Of a DNA stretch of 64,000 nucleotides, positions 51,956 through 61,330 are shown piece after piece. The notes under the pieces were generated by a model that was given only the letters and a program-made list of their open reading frames with translations, was not told the origin of the DNA and ran no database searches. A program made the position numbers and the translations under genes. The stretch covers positions 62,001 to 126,000 of the forward strand of contig QCJB01000001.1 in assembly GCA_003216295.1 (NCBI GenBank), read 5' to 3'. This stretch comes from Prochlorococcus sp. AG-402-P16. Its GTDB lineage: Bacteria; Cyanobacteriota; Cyanobacteriia; PCC-6307; Cyanobiaceae. Positions within the stretch are counted from its first letter, which is position 1. Every line of letters starts with the position of its first letter.

Positions 51956-53608
51956 ATGAATACCGCAATTTTTTATCACCCGGAAGCTTATACGACTTCC
52001 AATCCTAAATTAATGGGAAGAAATGTTGCAGGCGAATCTTTTCTAAGAGGTTTTTTTTCTCACAGTAAAGCCACAGAGTTTTGGGCACAAGTTCAAAGTG
52101 TTGATCATGCTAATCATTTTTCAAAAAAGTTAATTTCTGCTGGTCGCCAAGAATTGGTTCATTTTGTTGATAAGTCTTCTTTGGGACAGCTATCTACTCC
52201 CGGCTGTGTTTTTTTTCCAGGACCTGGAATTTCGGAACATGCTTTCCATAGATCTGTAAGCGGATCTAATTCATGGAGTCTCTGTGGAATAACACATACC
52301 ACATCCTCATTAAACGCCATAAATTCAATTACCAATCTTATTACCGCTCCAATACAGCCATGGGATGCAGTGATTTGTACCAGTAAAACTGTAAAAAACA
52401 ACGTTGAGCTTATCTTGCAAAACCAAGTTAATTATTTAAAAGACCGACTTGGCATTAGAAAAATCGTTTTACCACAGTTGCCAATAATACCTCTTGGTAT
52501 TCATACTTCTGATTTTAATTTTTCTTCTTCTCGAAAATCTAAAGCAAGGTTAGAACTCAAAGCTTCTCCTGATACATTAATTGTTCTCTATATGGGTAGG
52601 TTATCTTTTCATGCAAAAGCTCATCCTTTAGCTATGTATCAAGCTTTAGAAAAAGCAGTGGAAATTAGTGGGAAAGATATTCTTCTTGTCGAATGTGGTT
52701 GGCATGCCAACGATTCTATTGCCGAGGCTTATCAAGAAGCCGCAATGGAGACCTGTCCAAATGTTCGAGTCGTTCATCTTGATGGGCGAAAAGCTGAAAA
52801 CCGAGAAATTGCTTGGTCAGCTGCCGATATTTTCTGCTCACTTTCCGATAATATTCAGGAAACTTTTGGAATTGTTCCCTTAGAGGCTATGGCTGCAGGA
52901 TTACCAGTAGTTGTTTCCGATTGGGATGGATATAAGGATACAGTTAGAGATGGTATTGACGGTTTTCGTATACCTACCTTGATTCCACATGCTGGCTTGG
53001 GAAATGACTTAGCCTATAGACATGCTATGGAATTGGATACTTATGATATGTATTGTGGCTATACAAGTTCGCTTATCTCTGTAAATATTCAAGTTGCTGT
53101 AAGAGCCTTTGTTCAATTGTTTGAATCCTCTGAACTTAGAGAAAAAATGGGTAAGGCTGGACGCAATCGTGTTGTTGATTTATATGACTGGTCAAAAATC
53201 ATTCCTCAATATGAATCTTTATGGATGAAGTTAAATGAATTGCGTTTAGCTAACAAAGAAGAGTCGAATAGGCATAGTTGTTCTTGGTCTGCATCTTTGG
53301 ACCCATTTCACACATTTAGTGATTACCCTACTAAGGTTTTGTCTTCGGACTCAGTTTTATCTTTAGTTGATTCAAGTGTGGAAACTGCGTTTTATCGCAT
53401 CAAAAAATATCTCAATTTGAAAATGATAAATTATGCAGCATTTGTTTTACCTAGTGAAAATGAAATTACTTTAGTTCTTGAAGCTGCATTAAATGGACCA
53501 AAGTCTCCGCAACAATTGATTTCCGATATTCCAGCTAAACGAAAACCTTGTGTTCTCAGAAGTTTGGTTTGGCTTGTTAAATTAGGTATTCTTAATGAAT
53601 TACAGTAA
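51956..53608 (+). CDS. GT4-type glycosyltransferase with C-terminal winged-helix-like extension
   Basis: VLYMGRLSFHAKAHPLAMYQALEKA, DNIQETFGIVPLEAMAAGLPVVVSDWDGYKDTVRDGIDGF; C-terminal ITLVLEAALNGPKSPQQLISDIPAKRKPCVLRSLVWLVKLGIL. Confidence 0.88.
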   Translation: MNTAIFYHPEAYTTSNPKLMGRNVAGESFLRGFFSHSKATEFWAQVQSVDHANHFSKKLISAGRQELVHFVDKSSLGQLSTPGCVFFPGPGISEHAFHRSVSGSNSWSLCGITHTTSSLNAINSITNLITAPIQPWDAVICTSKTVKNNVELILQNQVNYLKDRLGIRKIVLPQLPIIPLGIHTSDFNFSSSRKSKARLELKASPDTLIVLYMGRLSFHAKAHPLAMYQALEKAVEISGKDILLVECGWHANDSIAEAYQEAAMETCPNVRVVHLDGRKAENREIAWSAADIFCSLSDNIQETFGIVPLEAMAAGLPVVVSDWDGYKDTVRDGIDGFRIPTLIPHAGLGNDLAYRHAMELDTYDMYCGYTSSLISVNIQVAVRAFVQLFESSELREKMGKAGRNRVVDLYDWSKIIPQYESLWMKLNELRLANKEESNRHSCSWSASLDPFHTFSDYPTKVLSSDSVLSLVDSSVETAFYRIKKYLNLKMINYAAFVLPSENEITLVLEAALNGPKSPQQLISDIPAKRKPCVLRSLVWLVKLGILNELQ

Positions 53609-53674
53609 TAATCATTTATTTAAAATGCAACTGAAAGTAAGAATGTCTATTTTAAAAGTTCAATTGATTATGTA

Positions 53675-54919
53675 ATGAATATTCTATTTATTCATCAAAA
53701 TTTTCCCGCTCAATTTAAATTTTTAGCTCCAGAATTGGCTCAACGTGGTCATAATATTGTTGCTATGAATATGCAAAATAAAAAATCAAAAAAGGTAAAT
53801 GGAGTAACACTTATTCCTTATTCAGTTACTAAAGGAAGTACACCAGATATTCATCCTTGGTTGAGTGATTTTGAACCGAAGATTATTAGAGCAGAGGCAT
53901 GTCTTAACATGGCATTAAAAATAAAAAAATCTGGTTTTGAACCTGATTTGATTATTGCCCATCATGGTTGGGGCGAAAGTCTTTTCCTTAAAGAGATTTG
54001 GAAAAAAGCAAAATTAGCTATTTATTGTGAATTTTTCTATAAACCAAAAGGGGCAGATATGGGATTTGACCCTGAGTTTCCACTTAAAGATCCTGAAGAA
54101 TACTGTATTTTATCTTTAAAGAATTTAAATAATAAATTGCATTTTGAAATTGCTGATGCTGGATTGAGTCCCACTTATTGGCAAGCTAGTACTTTCCCAG
54201 AGTATTTCAGATCAAAAATCAAAGTAGTTCATGATGGAATTGATACTGAAGTATTAGTTCCTAACCAGGAAGTGAAATTGAGCATTAATGGTGATTTAAC
54301 TTTATCCAAAGAGAATGAAGTAATTACTTTTGTAAATCGCAATTTAGAGCCTTATCGTGGATATCATGTTTTTATGCAAGCTTTACCAGAAATTTTAAAG
54401 CAAAGACCTAATGTTCATGTCTTGATAGTCGGAGGGAATCAGGTTAGTTATGGAAAAAGACCAGAAAATGGTAAAACTTGGAGGGAAATTTATGTGGAGA
54501 AAGTAAGAGAAAAGATTAGCAAGGATGATTGGAAAAGAGTTCATTTTTTAGGTTTAATTTCATATGATGTATTTATTGCTGTGCTTCAACTTAGTAGTGT
54601 TCATATATATTTAACCTATCCATTTGTTTTATCTTGGAGTCTTCTTGAGGCAATGAGTATAGGATGTGCAATTGTTGCCAGTGATACTCAACCTGTTCAA
54701 GAAGCAATTATGCATAATGAAACAGGTATTTTAGTTGACTTTTTTGATATAAATTCTCTTGCAAATGAAGTTTGCAAACTACTTGATGATCCAATCACTA
54801 GGAATCGACTTGGAAAGAATGCAAGATCATTTACTAAGGAAAATTATGATCTCAAAAGTATATGCTTACCTAAGCAAATAGAGTGGGTTGAAGAATTTAG
54901 TAATTTGGAAAATTCTTAA
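53675..54919 (+). CDS. GT4-type glycosyltransferase
   Basis: MNILFIHQNFPAQFKFLAPELAQRGHNIVAM, VTFVNRNLEPYRGYHVFMQALPEIL-type region, LSWSLLEAMSIGCAIVASDTQPVQEAI. Confidence 0.9.
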   Translation: MNILFIHQNFPAQFKFLAPELAQRGHNIVAMNMQNKKSKKVNGVTLIPYSVTKGSTPDIHPWLSDFEPKIIRAEACLNMALKIKKSGFEPDLIIAHHGWGESLFLKEIWKKAKLAIYCEFFYKPKGADMGFDPEFPLKDPEEYCILSLKNLNNKLHFEIADAGLSPTYWQASTFPEYFRSKIKVVHDGIDTEVLVPNQEVKLSINGDLTLSKENEVITFVNRNLEPYRGYHVFMQALPEILKQRPNVHVLIVGGNQVSYGKRPENGKTWREIYVEKVREKISKDDWKRVHFLGLISYDVFIAVLQLSSVHIYLTYPFVLSWSLLEAMSIGCAIVASDTQPVQEAIMHNETGILVDFFDINSLANEVCKLLDDPITRNRLGKNARSFTKENYDLKSICLPKQIEWVEEFSNLENS

Positions 54920-56043
54920 ATAGATTTTAATGAATCTGTTTTTTCTCTAAAATTTTTCAGTAATAATTGTAAATATGTTACTTTTCTAAGTTTTATATTT
55001 GCAGTTAGACTCATTCCAGCTTGTAAAGGTAGTTTTTCCCCAGATTTTAATAAAAGATATTGATTATTTAGTTCTATATCTGCAGGGAAACGATAACCTT
55101 TTCCTTCCGAGGGAATAGGCGGAAGAGCATCTGATCCTATTTTTTTTAAGGTCCCTGTTAGTACTCCAAAATCATTAGCAGGGAATGAATCTATGCTTAT
55201 GTCTGCAATTTTTCCTGGTTGGACAAATCCAATTGTTCTATTATCTATTTCAATTTTTGCAAGCAAATTATCTGTTGGTACAATTTTTAAAACCGGTTGA
55301 GAAGTTCTAGCTACGAAACCAGGACCTTTTGGTGATAATTGAAATACAATACCAGAAATAGGTGAAATAATTTCTTGATATTTAAGCGTAATTAAATTAG
55401 CTTTAATCTGGCTTTCAATATCTTGGACTAATATTTTTTGTTGTAGATATTGAAGCTCTGAGACTGCTCCTTCCTCAACTAAAACTTTGAGTTTCTCTAA
55501 GATTTGATTATTGATAGCGAGATTATTTTTTAGTGAATTAAATCTTTCTTCAGTGATATCAGTATCTAATCGAATTAATACTTGCCCTTTTTTCACTTTC
55601 TCACCTTCTTCAACCAAAATCTCTCTAGCAACTCCCTCTAGGGGCATTTGCACGTCTACAACGCCACCTTTTGGTTCCAGCTTTCCTTGGGCTTGAACTA
55701 TTTCTTCTGTTTCCGCGAAACTTAACCAACCTATAGAGAAGGCAGTTCCACCCATTAAAACCCAGGTTATTGATCTGGCCCAAAACCTCGATTGTTTTAA
55801 GGCTATTTGATCAGTGTCACTACTAACAACTGACTCAACTTTATCTTGAAGTAATTGTATCCAAATTGATGGTTTGAACTTATCTAACTTTAATGAAAAA
55901 TTAGTTTTATCCTTGATTTTGGATTTTAGTTTTTTTGTTTGCTTTTTTATGAAATAAAATGATTTATTTTTATCTATTTTCAAGAGAATAGTCTCTTTCC
56001 TTTCATTTAATTTATTTAAAAAATTTGAAATGTTTTTTTTCAT
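54916..56043 (-). CDS. HlyD-family membrane fusion protein (type I secretion adaptor)
   Basis: Single TM WVLMGGTAFSIGWLSFAE, EEIVQAQGKLEPKGGVVDVQMPLEGVAREILVEEGEKVKKGQVLIRLD; C-terminal LPLQAGMSLTANIKLR. Confidence 0.92.
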   Translation of the reverse strand: MKKNISNFLNKLNERKETILLKIDKNKSFYFIKKQTKKLKSKIKDKTNFSLKLDKFKPSIWIQLLQDKVESVVSSDTDQIALKQSRFWARSITWVLMGGTAFSIGWLSFAETEEIVQAQGKLEPKGGVVDVQMPLEGVAREILVEEGEKVKKGQVLIRLDTDITEERFNSLKNNLAINNQILEKLKVLVEEGAVSELQYLQQKILVQDIESQIKANLITLKYQEIISPISGIVFQLSPKGPGFVARTSQPVLKIVPTDNLLAKIEIDNRTIGFVQPGKIADISIDSFPANDFGVLTGTLKKIGSDALPPIPSEGKGYRFPADIELNNQYLLLKSGEKLPLQAGMSLTANIKLRKVTYLQLLLKNFREKTDSLKSI

Positions 56044-56048
56044 AGATT

Positions 56049-58994
56049 TTAAGATGATTCTTGTTGCAGGAATAAAGCATAATATCGTCCTTTTTGCTCA
56101 ATTAATTCGTCATGGGTCCCTATCTCAACAATAGTCCCTTTATCAAGCATTACGATTATATCTGCGTTACGAACAGTACTTAATCGGTGAGTTATAAAAA
56201 AAACTGTTGAGTTTTTACAGGATTTTCTAAGACCTTCGCAGACTTTTCTTTCTGTTTCATAATCAAGTGCACTTGTGGCCTCGTCAAGTATTAACAATTT
56301 TGGATTGCTAAGCAATGTTCTTGCAATGGCAATTCTTTGTTTTTGCCCCCCTGATAATCCTGCGCCTCTCTCACCTACAGTCGTACTATATCCATCAGGA
56401 AGGTCCATAATGAAATCATGAGCATCAGCAGTTCTTGCGACATTTACAATATCGTCACTCGGTGATTCTGGATCAATAAGTGCAATATTGTCACTTACAG
56501 ATCCTGCAAATAATAAAGGTTCTTGAGGAACTATTCCAATTTGTCTGCGAAGAGAGTACAGCTCAACTTTGTTTACGTCATATCCATCTATTAATAATCT
56601 TCCAACGTTAGGTTTATATAGTCTTGGTAATAATTTCATTAGAGTACTTTTGCCACTACCGCTTTGCCCTACAACCCCAACAAATTGTCCTTTATTAATT
56701 TTTAAATTAATTTTTTTAAGTACTGCAGGTTGATTGGGATCGAAAGTAAAGGTTAAATTTTCAAATTCAACATCGCCTTCAATAGTGGGTAATGGAATCT
56801 TTGATTTATCTAATTCGTTTGCCTCTTCTGGAGTATCAATAATATCTGCAAGTCTTTCAAAAGATACCCTTAATTCTTGTACATTTTGCCAAATTGTACT
56901 GAGTCTTAGAAGGGGTTGTGTTACATAACCAGATATGATTCTGAATGCAATAAGTTGGCCGAGACTAAGTTGCCCATCAAGTACAAGTGAGGCACCAATC
57001 CATAGTACTAATAGTTGAGATAATTGCTGAAGAACTTTACTGGTCTCTGAGAGAGCAGTTCCAGTTATCGTTTTTCTGAAAGAACTAGATATATATCCAT
57101 TATAAAGTTCTTGCCATTTCCATCGGCTAACTCTCTCAACATTTTGCGCTTTCACAGTTTGTATACCAGTTAAAACTTCAACGAGATGGCTTTGTGTTTT
57201 TGCATTATCTACAGCTGTTTCTCTAATTTGTCTTCTAATTAATGGAGTACCTATAACTGTGATTAGAATCTGAATTGGAACAACACCTAGTGCAATAAAT
57301 GTTAATAACCAGCTATAAACTGCCATGATTACAATATAAATCAAGGAAAATCCCGCATCTAAAATAGTTGTTAAAGCTTGGCCAGTTAAAAAATTTCTTA
57401 TTTTTTCTAATTCACCTACCCTCTGGCCCAATTCACCAACAGGTCTGCGATCAAAGTAATTTAATGGAAGTCTTAATAAATGATCTATAACTTCTGCACC
57501 AAGCCTTGTATCTATACGATTAGTTGTTTCTTGAAATAGAAATGTTCTCAAACTACTAATTACTCCTCCTAATATTGTTATGACAACAAGTGCTACTCCA
57601 AGTATTTGCAATGTATCTAAACTTCTTTGATTAATAACTTTATCAATTATTACTTGAATCATTAGTGGACTAGCTAATCCAAATAATTGAACAACAAAAG
57701 AGGCTAATAGGACTTGAAGAAGAATACCTCGATATCGATTTATTACTGGTAATAACCAATTAATTCCAAACTTACTATTTGGTGTCTGTTCTGTTCGTTC
57801 TACTATTAAAAGTTCGACTTCACCTGATTCAAAACTTTTTTCAAATTCATCTGGATTTAGGATAATTTTTCCTTCACTTGGAGATATTATTTCTAAAAAT
57901 TTTAAATTACTTTCCTTGACAATAGCGAAGCTATTTTTCCACGATATTATTGAAGGTGATGGGAGCCTACTTCCCATACTAGATTGAACTTTTATAGTCG
58001 TACTATATAAACCCAACATTGATGTAATTCCACCAAGAAGTTGTAGATTTGGTTTTTGTCCTCTTTGTATACTATCTTTAAGGATTTTTTCGATTGAATC
58101 AACTCTGAAAGGTAATTTCATCAGATTTGAAAGCATCTGAAGACATGCAAGTGTCTCTCTTAATAATCCATCTCCTCTTATTATTTTAAAACTTTCTTTC
58201 TGCTCATATTGACCTATTTGTTCAGTACTTTCATCTAAAGAATTCAATACTTTAGTAACTTTTAAGCTTTCTTCTTTTTCATTTTTATTGCTTTCTATTA
58301 TTTTGGATTCTTTATTCGAATTATTATTAGATATAGATAAATTTTGGATTATTGATTTAGGAAACACTAATATTCTTGCTTGTAAGTCGCCTCTAGTATT
58401 AATTGTTTCTTGAAGGTTAATTAAGTCTCCAATTTCTTTTTCAAGAATATTTCCACTGCCAACAATATATTCTGAATCTTCGGATCCTTTCACTTTATCG
58501 CCGTTTTTTACACATTGAATCTTCACATTCTCATAAAGCGTTTTCATTATTTGACTAACTTTTTGTTCTTGTCGAGGTATAGATTCAGTTAGCCTTAGAA
58601 ATTGTTGATAAATTTCTGAAATAAAAACGGTTGAATTGCACCAATTCCTAAAGGAAATTTCTTCTTTATATAACTTGATAATAATGTGATCAGCTATTGC
58701 AATTGCTATTACATTTTTACTACATGTTGTATATTCACAGCCTTTTATTCTTAATAGCGAAGCAACACCAATACATGAACCTGGTCCAAGTTTTCCAATT
58801 GTTTCAAGCTTACTTGAATGAAGTAATCTTGCTTCACCCTGTAGTAAAAAGAGCACTTTATTAGGAATAGTCTCTCGTTTACATATGATATTTCCCATCT
58901 CAAACTCTAAGATTTCAGAATTCTTTTCCAGATATTCAAGATTTTCGGTACTGATATTTTGAAAAGCCTTGAATAATTTTAGGTTGGAAATCAT
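56049..58994 (-). CDS. Type I secretion ABC exporter with N-terminal cyclic-nucleotide-binding-like and degenerate C39 peptidase-like domains
   Basis: cNMP-like fold NVLFLLQGEARLLHSS..GPGSCIGVASLL; C39-like RETLACLQMLSNLMKLPF; TM domain; Walker A GVVGQSGSGKST, LSGGQKQRIAIARTLL. Confidence 0.93.
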   Translation of the reverse strand: MISNLKLFKAFQNISTENLEYLEKNSEILEFEMGNIICKRETIPNKVLFLLQGEARLLHSSKLETIGKLGPGSCIGVASLLRIKGCEYTTCSKNVIAIAIADHIIIKLYKEEISFRNWCNSTVFISEIYQQFLRLTESIPRQEQKVSQIMKTLYENVKIQCVKNGDKVKGSEDSEYIVGSGNILEKEIGDLINLQETINTRGDLQARILVFPKSIIQNLSISNNNSNKESKIIESNKNEKEESLKVTKVLNSLDESTEQIGQYEQKESFKIIRGDGLLRETLACLQMLSNLMKLPFRVDSIEKILKDSIQRGQKPNLQLLGGITSMLGLYSTTIKVQSSMGSRLPSPSIISWKNSFAIVKESNLKFLEIISPSEGKIILNPDEFEKSFESGEVELLIVERTEQTPNSKFGINWLLPVINRYRGILLQVLLASFVVQLFGLASPLMIQVIIDKVINQRSLDTLQILGVALVVITILGGVISSLRTFLFQETTNRIDTRLGAEVIDHLLRLPLNYFDRRPVGELGQRVGELEKIRNFLTGQALTTILDAGFSLIYIVIMAVYSWLLTFIALGVVPIQILITVIGTPLIRRQIRETAVDNAKTQSHLVEVLTGIQTVKAQNVERVSRWKWQELYNGYISSSFRKTITGTALSETSKVLQQLSQLLVLWIGASLVLDGQLSLGQLIAFRIISGYVTQPLLRLSTIWQNVQELRVSFERLADIIDTPEEANELDKSKIPLPTIEGDVEFENLTFTFDPNQPAVLKKINLKINKGQFVGVVGQSGSGKSTLMKLLPRLYKPNVGRLLIDGYDVNKVELYSLRRQIGIVPQEPLLFAGSVSDNIALIDPESPSDDIVNVARTADAHDFIMDLPDGYSTTVGERGAGLSGGQKQRIAIARTLLSNPKLLILDEATSALDYETERKVCEGLRKSCKNSTVFFITHRLSTVRNADIIVMLDKGTIVEIGTHDELIEQKGRYYALFLQQESS

Positions 58995-59743
58995 AATTCT
59001 TCCGTTACATCTGTATTGGATTTTTTACTTTCTAGAAGTATATTTCTTAGCTCAGTAACATTAGAATTTATCCAATTTGAAAATAGTTCTTCTCGCATTA
59101 ATCCTCTCATTCCATCATCTAATTTAGCTTGAGTATAGAACTCAACTCTCAAAATCATATGATACCCGTCTATTGGAACGGGACGTTGTGTCTCTCCAAC
59201 TTTACTATTTCTAAGTACTTCTCTGATTGCTGGATTAATACTTCCTAATGCTGCTGGACCAATTCTTCCTAGAGTAATTCTTTCAGGACCCTCTGTGTGA
59301 TTTGCAGCTATTTCCTCAAATGTTGATTCATTTTCTACGATCCTTAGATATAGCTCTCTTGCTTGAAAAACATTTTGTTTTTGAATGAGGCTATATACAA
59401 CAGTATCTAGATCATTTTTTCTTTTTAGAAAATGTGCTTCTGCTTGAGAATCAAAGTTTTGTTTACAAAATTTTCCTTCACGAGCCTTTTTTAATGCAAC
59501 ATCACGAAAGTGCTCTTCAGTAATTCTTTTTTTGATACACCAATCTTTAATAGACTCTTCGTTTTTAATGCCTAGATTTTTTGAAAAATCTTTAATAATA
59601 TTTTCCTCAAGTTCTTTTTCAAGTTCTACAGCTTTTAACTTTTGTCTAACAAATTCAGATCCAATTAGTGAATCCAATAACTGATTTTTCTCAAGTAAGT
59701 CAATACAATTTTCAGTTAGAACATTTAACGATTTCAATTCCAT
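58991..59743 (-). CDS. Parvulin-type peptidylprolyl isomerase (SurA/PrsA-like, no evident signal peptide)
   Basis: ANHTEGPERITLGRIGPAALGSINPAIREVLRNSKVGETQRPVPIDGYHMILRVE; 4-nt overlap with the ABC exporter gene. Confidence 0.85.
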   Translation of the reverse strand: MELKSLNVLTENCIDLLEKNQLLDSLIGSEFVRQKLKAVELEKELEENIIKDFSKNLGIKNEESIKDWCIKKRITEEHFRDVALKKAREGKFCKQNFDSQAEAHFLKRKNDLDTVVYSLIQKQNVFQARELYLRIVENESTFEEIAANHTEGPERITLGRIGPAALGSINPAIREVLRNSKVGETQRPVPIDGYHMILRVEFYTQAKLDDGMRGLMREELFSNWINSNVTELRNILLESKKSNTDVTEEL

Positions 59744-59808
59744 TATATCAATGTAAATTGATCTAGTTTATTTAATTGGATTATAGATGATAGGAGAAAA
59801 AAATTTAT

Positions 59809-59994
59809 TCAGCTTTCAATTTCTTTTTTTAAGGCAGTTGAATAAGCTAATTCAGCAGTTTTGCTAACCGCTAACAAAGCCTGAAGCCTATTAATTTCAG
59901 ATTGAACAAACTGAAGACTTCCTAATTGCTGTTTAGCATTATCTGAAAGACTCTCTGAATCATATTCCTGACCATCAATTGTTATTTTTGCCAT
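59809..59994 (-). CDS. DUF6447-like small protein
   Basis: MAKITIDGQEYDSESLSDNAKQQLGSLQFVQSEINRLQALLAVSKTAELAYSTALKKEIES, 61 aa; same strand, 65 bp upstream of the PPIase; family name assigned from recall of the motif, not a search. Confidence 0.78.
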   Translation of the reverse strand: MAKITIDGQEYDSESLSDNAKQQLGSLQFVQSEINRLQALLAVSKTAELAYSTALKKEIES

Positions 59995-60145
59995 GATTTT
60001 TATTTAAAGTTGAAATTAAGTTAATTCTACGTGGTCTTCAAGTCTAGTTCGGTTACCCGTGCAAGCTATTTACCGTATAAAATTGCTAAGCATATCAATA
60101 CTTAGTTTTCTATTTAACTTAGTCTTTTGTAATTAAGATAAGTCT

Positions 60146-61321
60146 CTAACTCCAGCCTAAAACTTCTTGAAAAATACCTATATTTTCATTTGATTCTGAA
60201 AATCCCATTAATACTTCACCTCTTGTTTCAATTCCTTGATTTAAATTAGATAGCCAATATTGCATGCCCTCATCATCTGCACCTCTTTCTAGAACATTAT
60301 TATAAAGTCTCTCAATATAAGATTCATTGGAAATTAAATTACCATATTTACTAATAAATTCATTTGAAATAATAAATGATGAACATGTTTGTCTATATGT
60401 ATTTTCTTCCGATTGATTCATTCTTATCCAATAATTTAGACCTTCTGAATCAGGAAATCTATTGAAAGCCGCATTGTATAATCTAAATATTTTTCCTGTT
60501 ATATCTTTAATTCCGGTAATTTGATTAAAGACACCCTCTATGTCATCTTCTACATTAATGATTTTGTTTGCAAATTTGAGATTTTTCATCCCTGTAATGC
60601 TTTCCTTTCCTATTGAAGTTTCTATTGAGTATTTATGGTCGCTAGATTGAAAGAATTTGTATTTTTCGAAGTTTTTGTTAAAGATCATAGTACCACTATC
60701 ATTTTCTCTGCCCCATATTTTTTTTAAAGCATTAATGTCTCCCTCGGAAAACCAGAAGTTCCAATCATTATCTCCTTTGTTGTAAGACATTACTGTATCT
60801 TCAGAATTCCATCTTTCGTCAAATCCATCTTCATTTGGGTGCGACAAACCTATTGAATGTCCAATTTCGTGAATAATAGTATTCTTATCAAATGAATTTA
60901 AATTGTTTTGACTTTGAGCTAACCATAAAACATCAAACCATTTACCAGCTTCTACTTCTTGTTTAATGCACATACCTACTGTATTTTCCTGAAAGTTTGA
61001 TGAAAAACTAATAGGATAAATATCTAAAATTGATCCATTATTATGTGACATTTCAATAAAATCAAGATCTATAATCTCATCTAATCTTATAAATAAATCT
61101 TTAATAAATTCATGGCTATTTTGGAAGTTACCAATGCTTGTAATTTGAATAGCATTAGTATTATGAACAAAACCAACGCTACTTGTATAATATCTATCTA
61201 GATATTTATCTCCAATTTGAGTATCAAAAAAATATGTTAATGTCTCGTTTTTTTCTCCCACCGCCAGTTTCGAGAAATTAATATGATTTTGATTAATAAG
61301 GTATGTATAACTAAAACTCAT
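60146..61321 (-). CDS. M10/matrixin-like zinc metalloprotease with C-terminal DUF4214 repeats
   Basis: Zinc motif HEIGHSIGLSH followed by Met-turn-like TVMSYN; C-terminal LYNAAFNRFPDSEGLNYWIRM and LYNNVLERGADDEGMQYWLSNLNQG. Confidence 0.87.
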   Translation of the reverse strand: MSFSYTYLINQNHINFSKLAVGEKNETLTYFFDTQIGDKYLDRYYTSSVGFVHNTNAIQITSIGNFQNSHEFIKDLFIRLDEIIDLDFIEMSHNNGSILDIYPISFSSNFQENTVGMCIKQEVEAGKWFDVLWLAQSQNNLNSFDKNTIIHEIGHSIGLSHPNEDGFDERWNSEDTVMSYNKGDNDWNFWFSEGDINALKKIWGRENDSGTMIFNKNFEKYKFFQSSDHKYSIETSIGKESITGMKNLKFANKIINVEDDIEGVFNQITGIKDITGKIFRLYNAAFNRFPDSEGLNYWIRMNQSEENTYRQTCSSFIISNEFISKYGNLISNESYIERLYNNVLERGADDEGMQYWLSNLNQGIETRGEVLMGFSESNENIGIFQEVLGWS

Positions 61322-61330
61322 TATCTTTTA

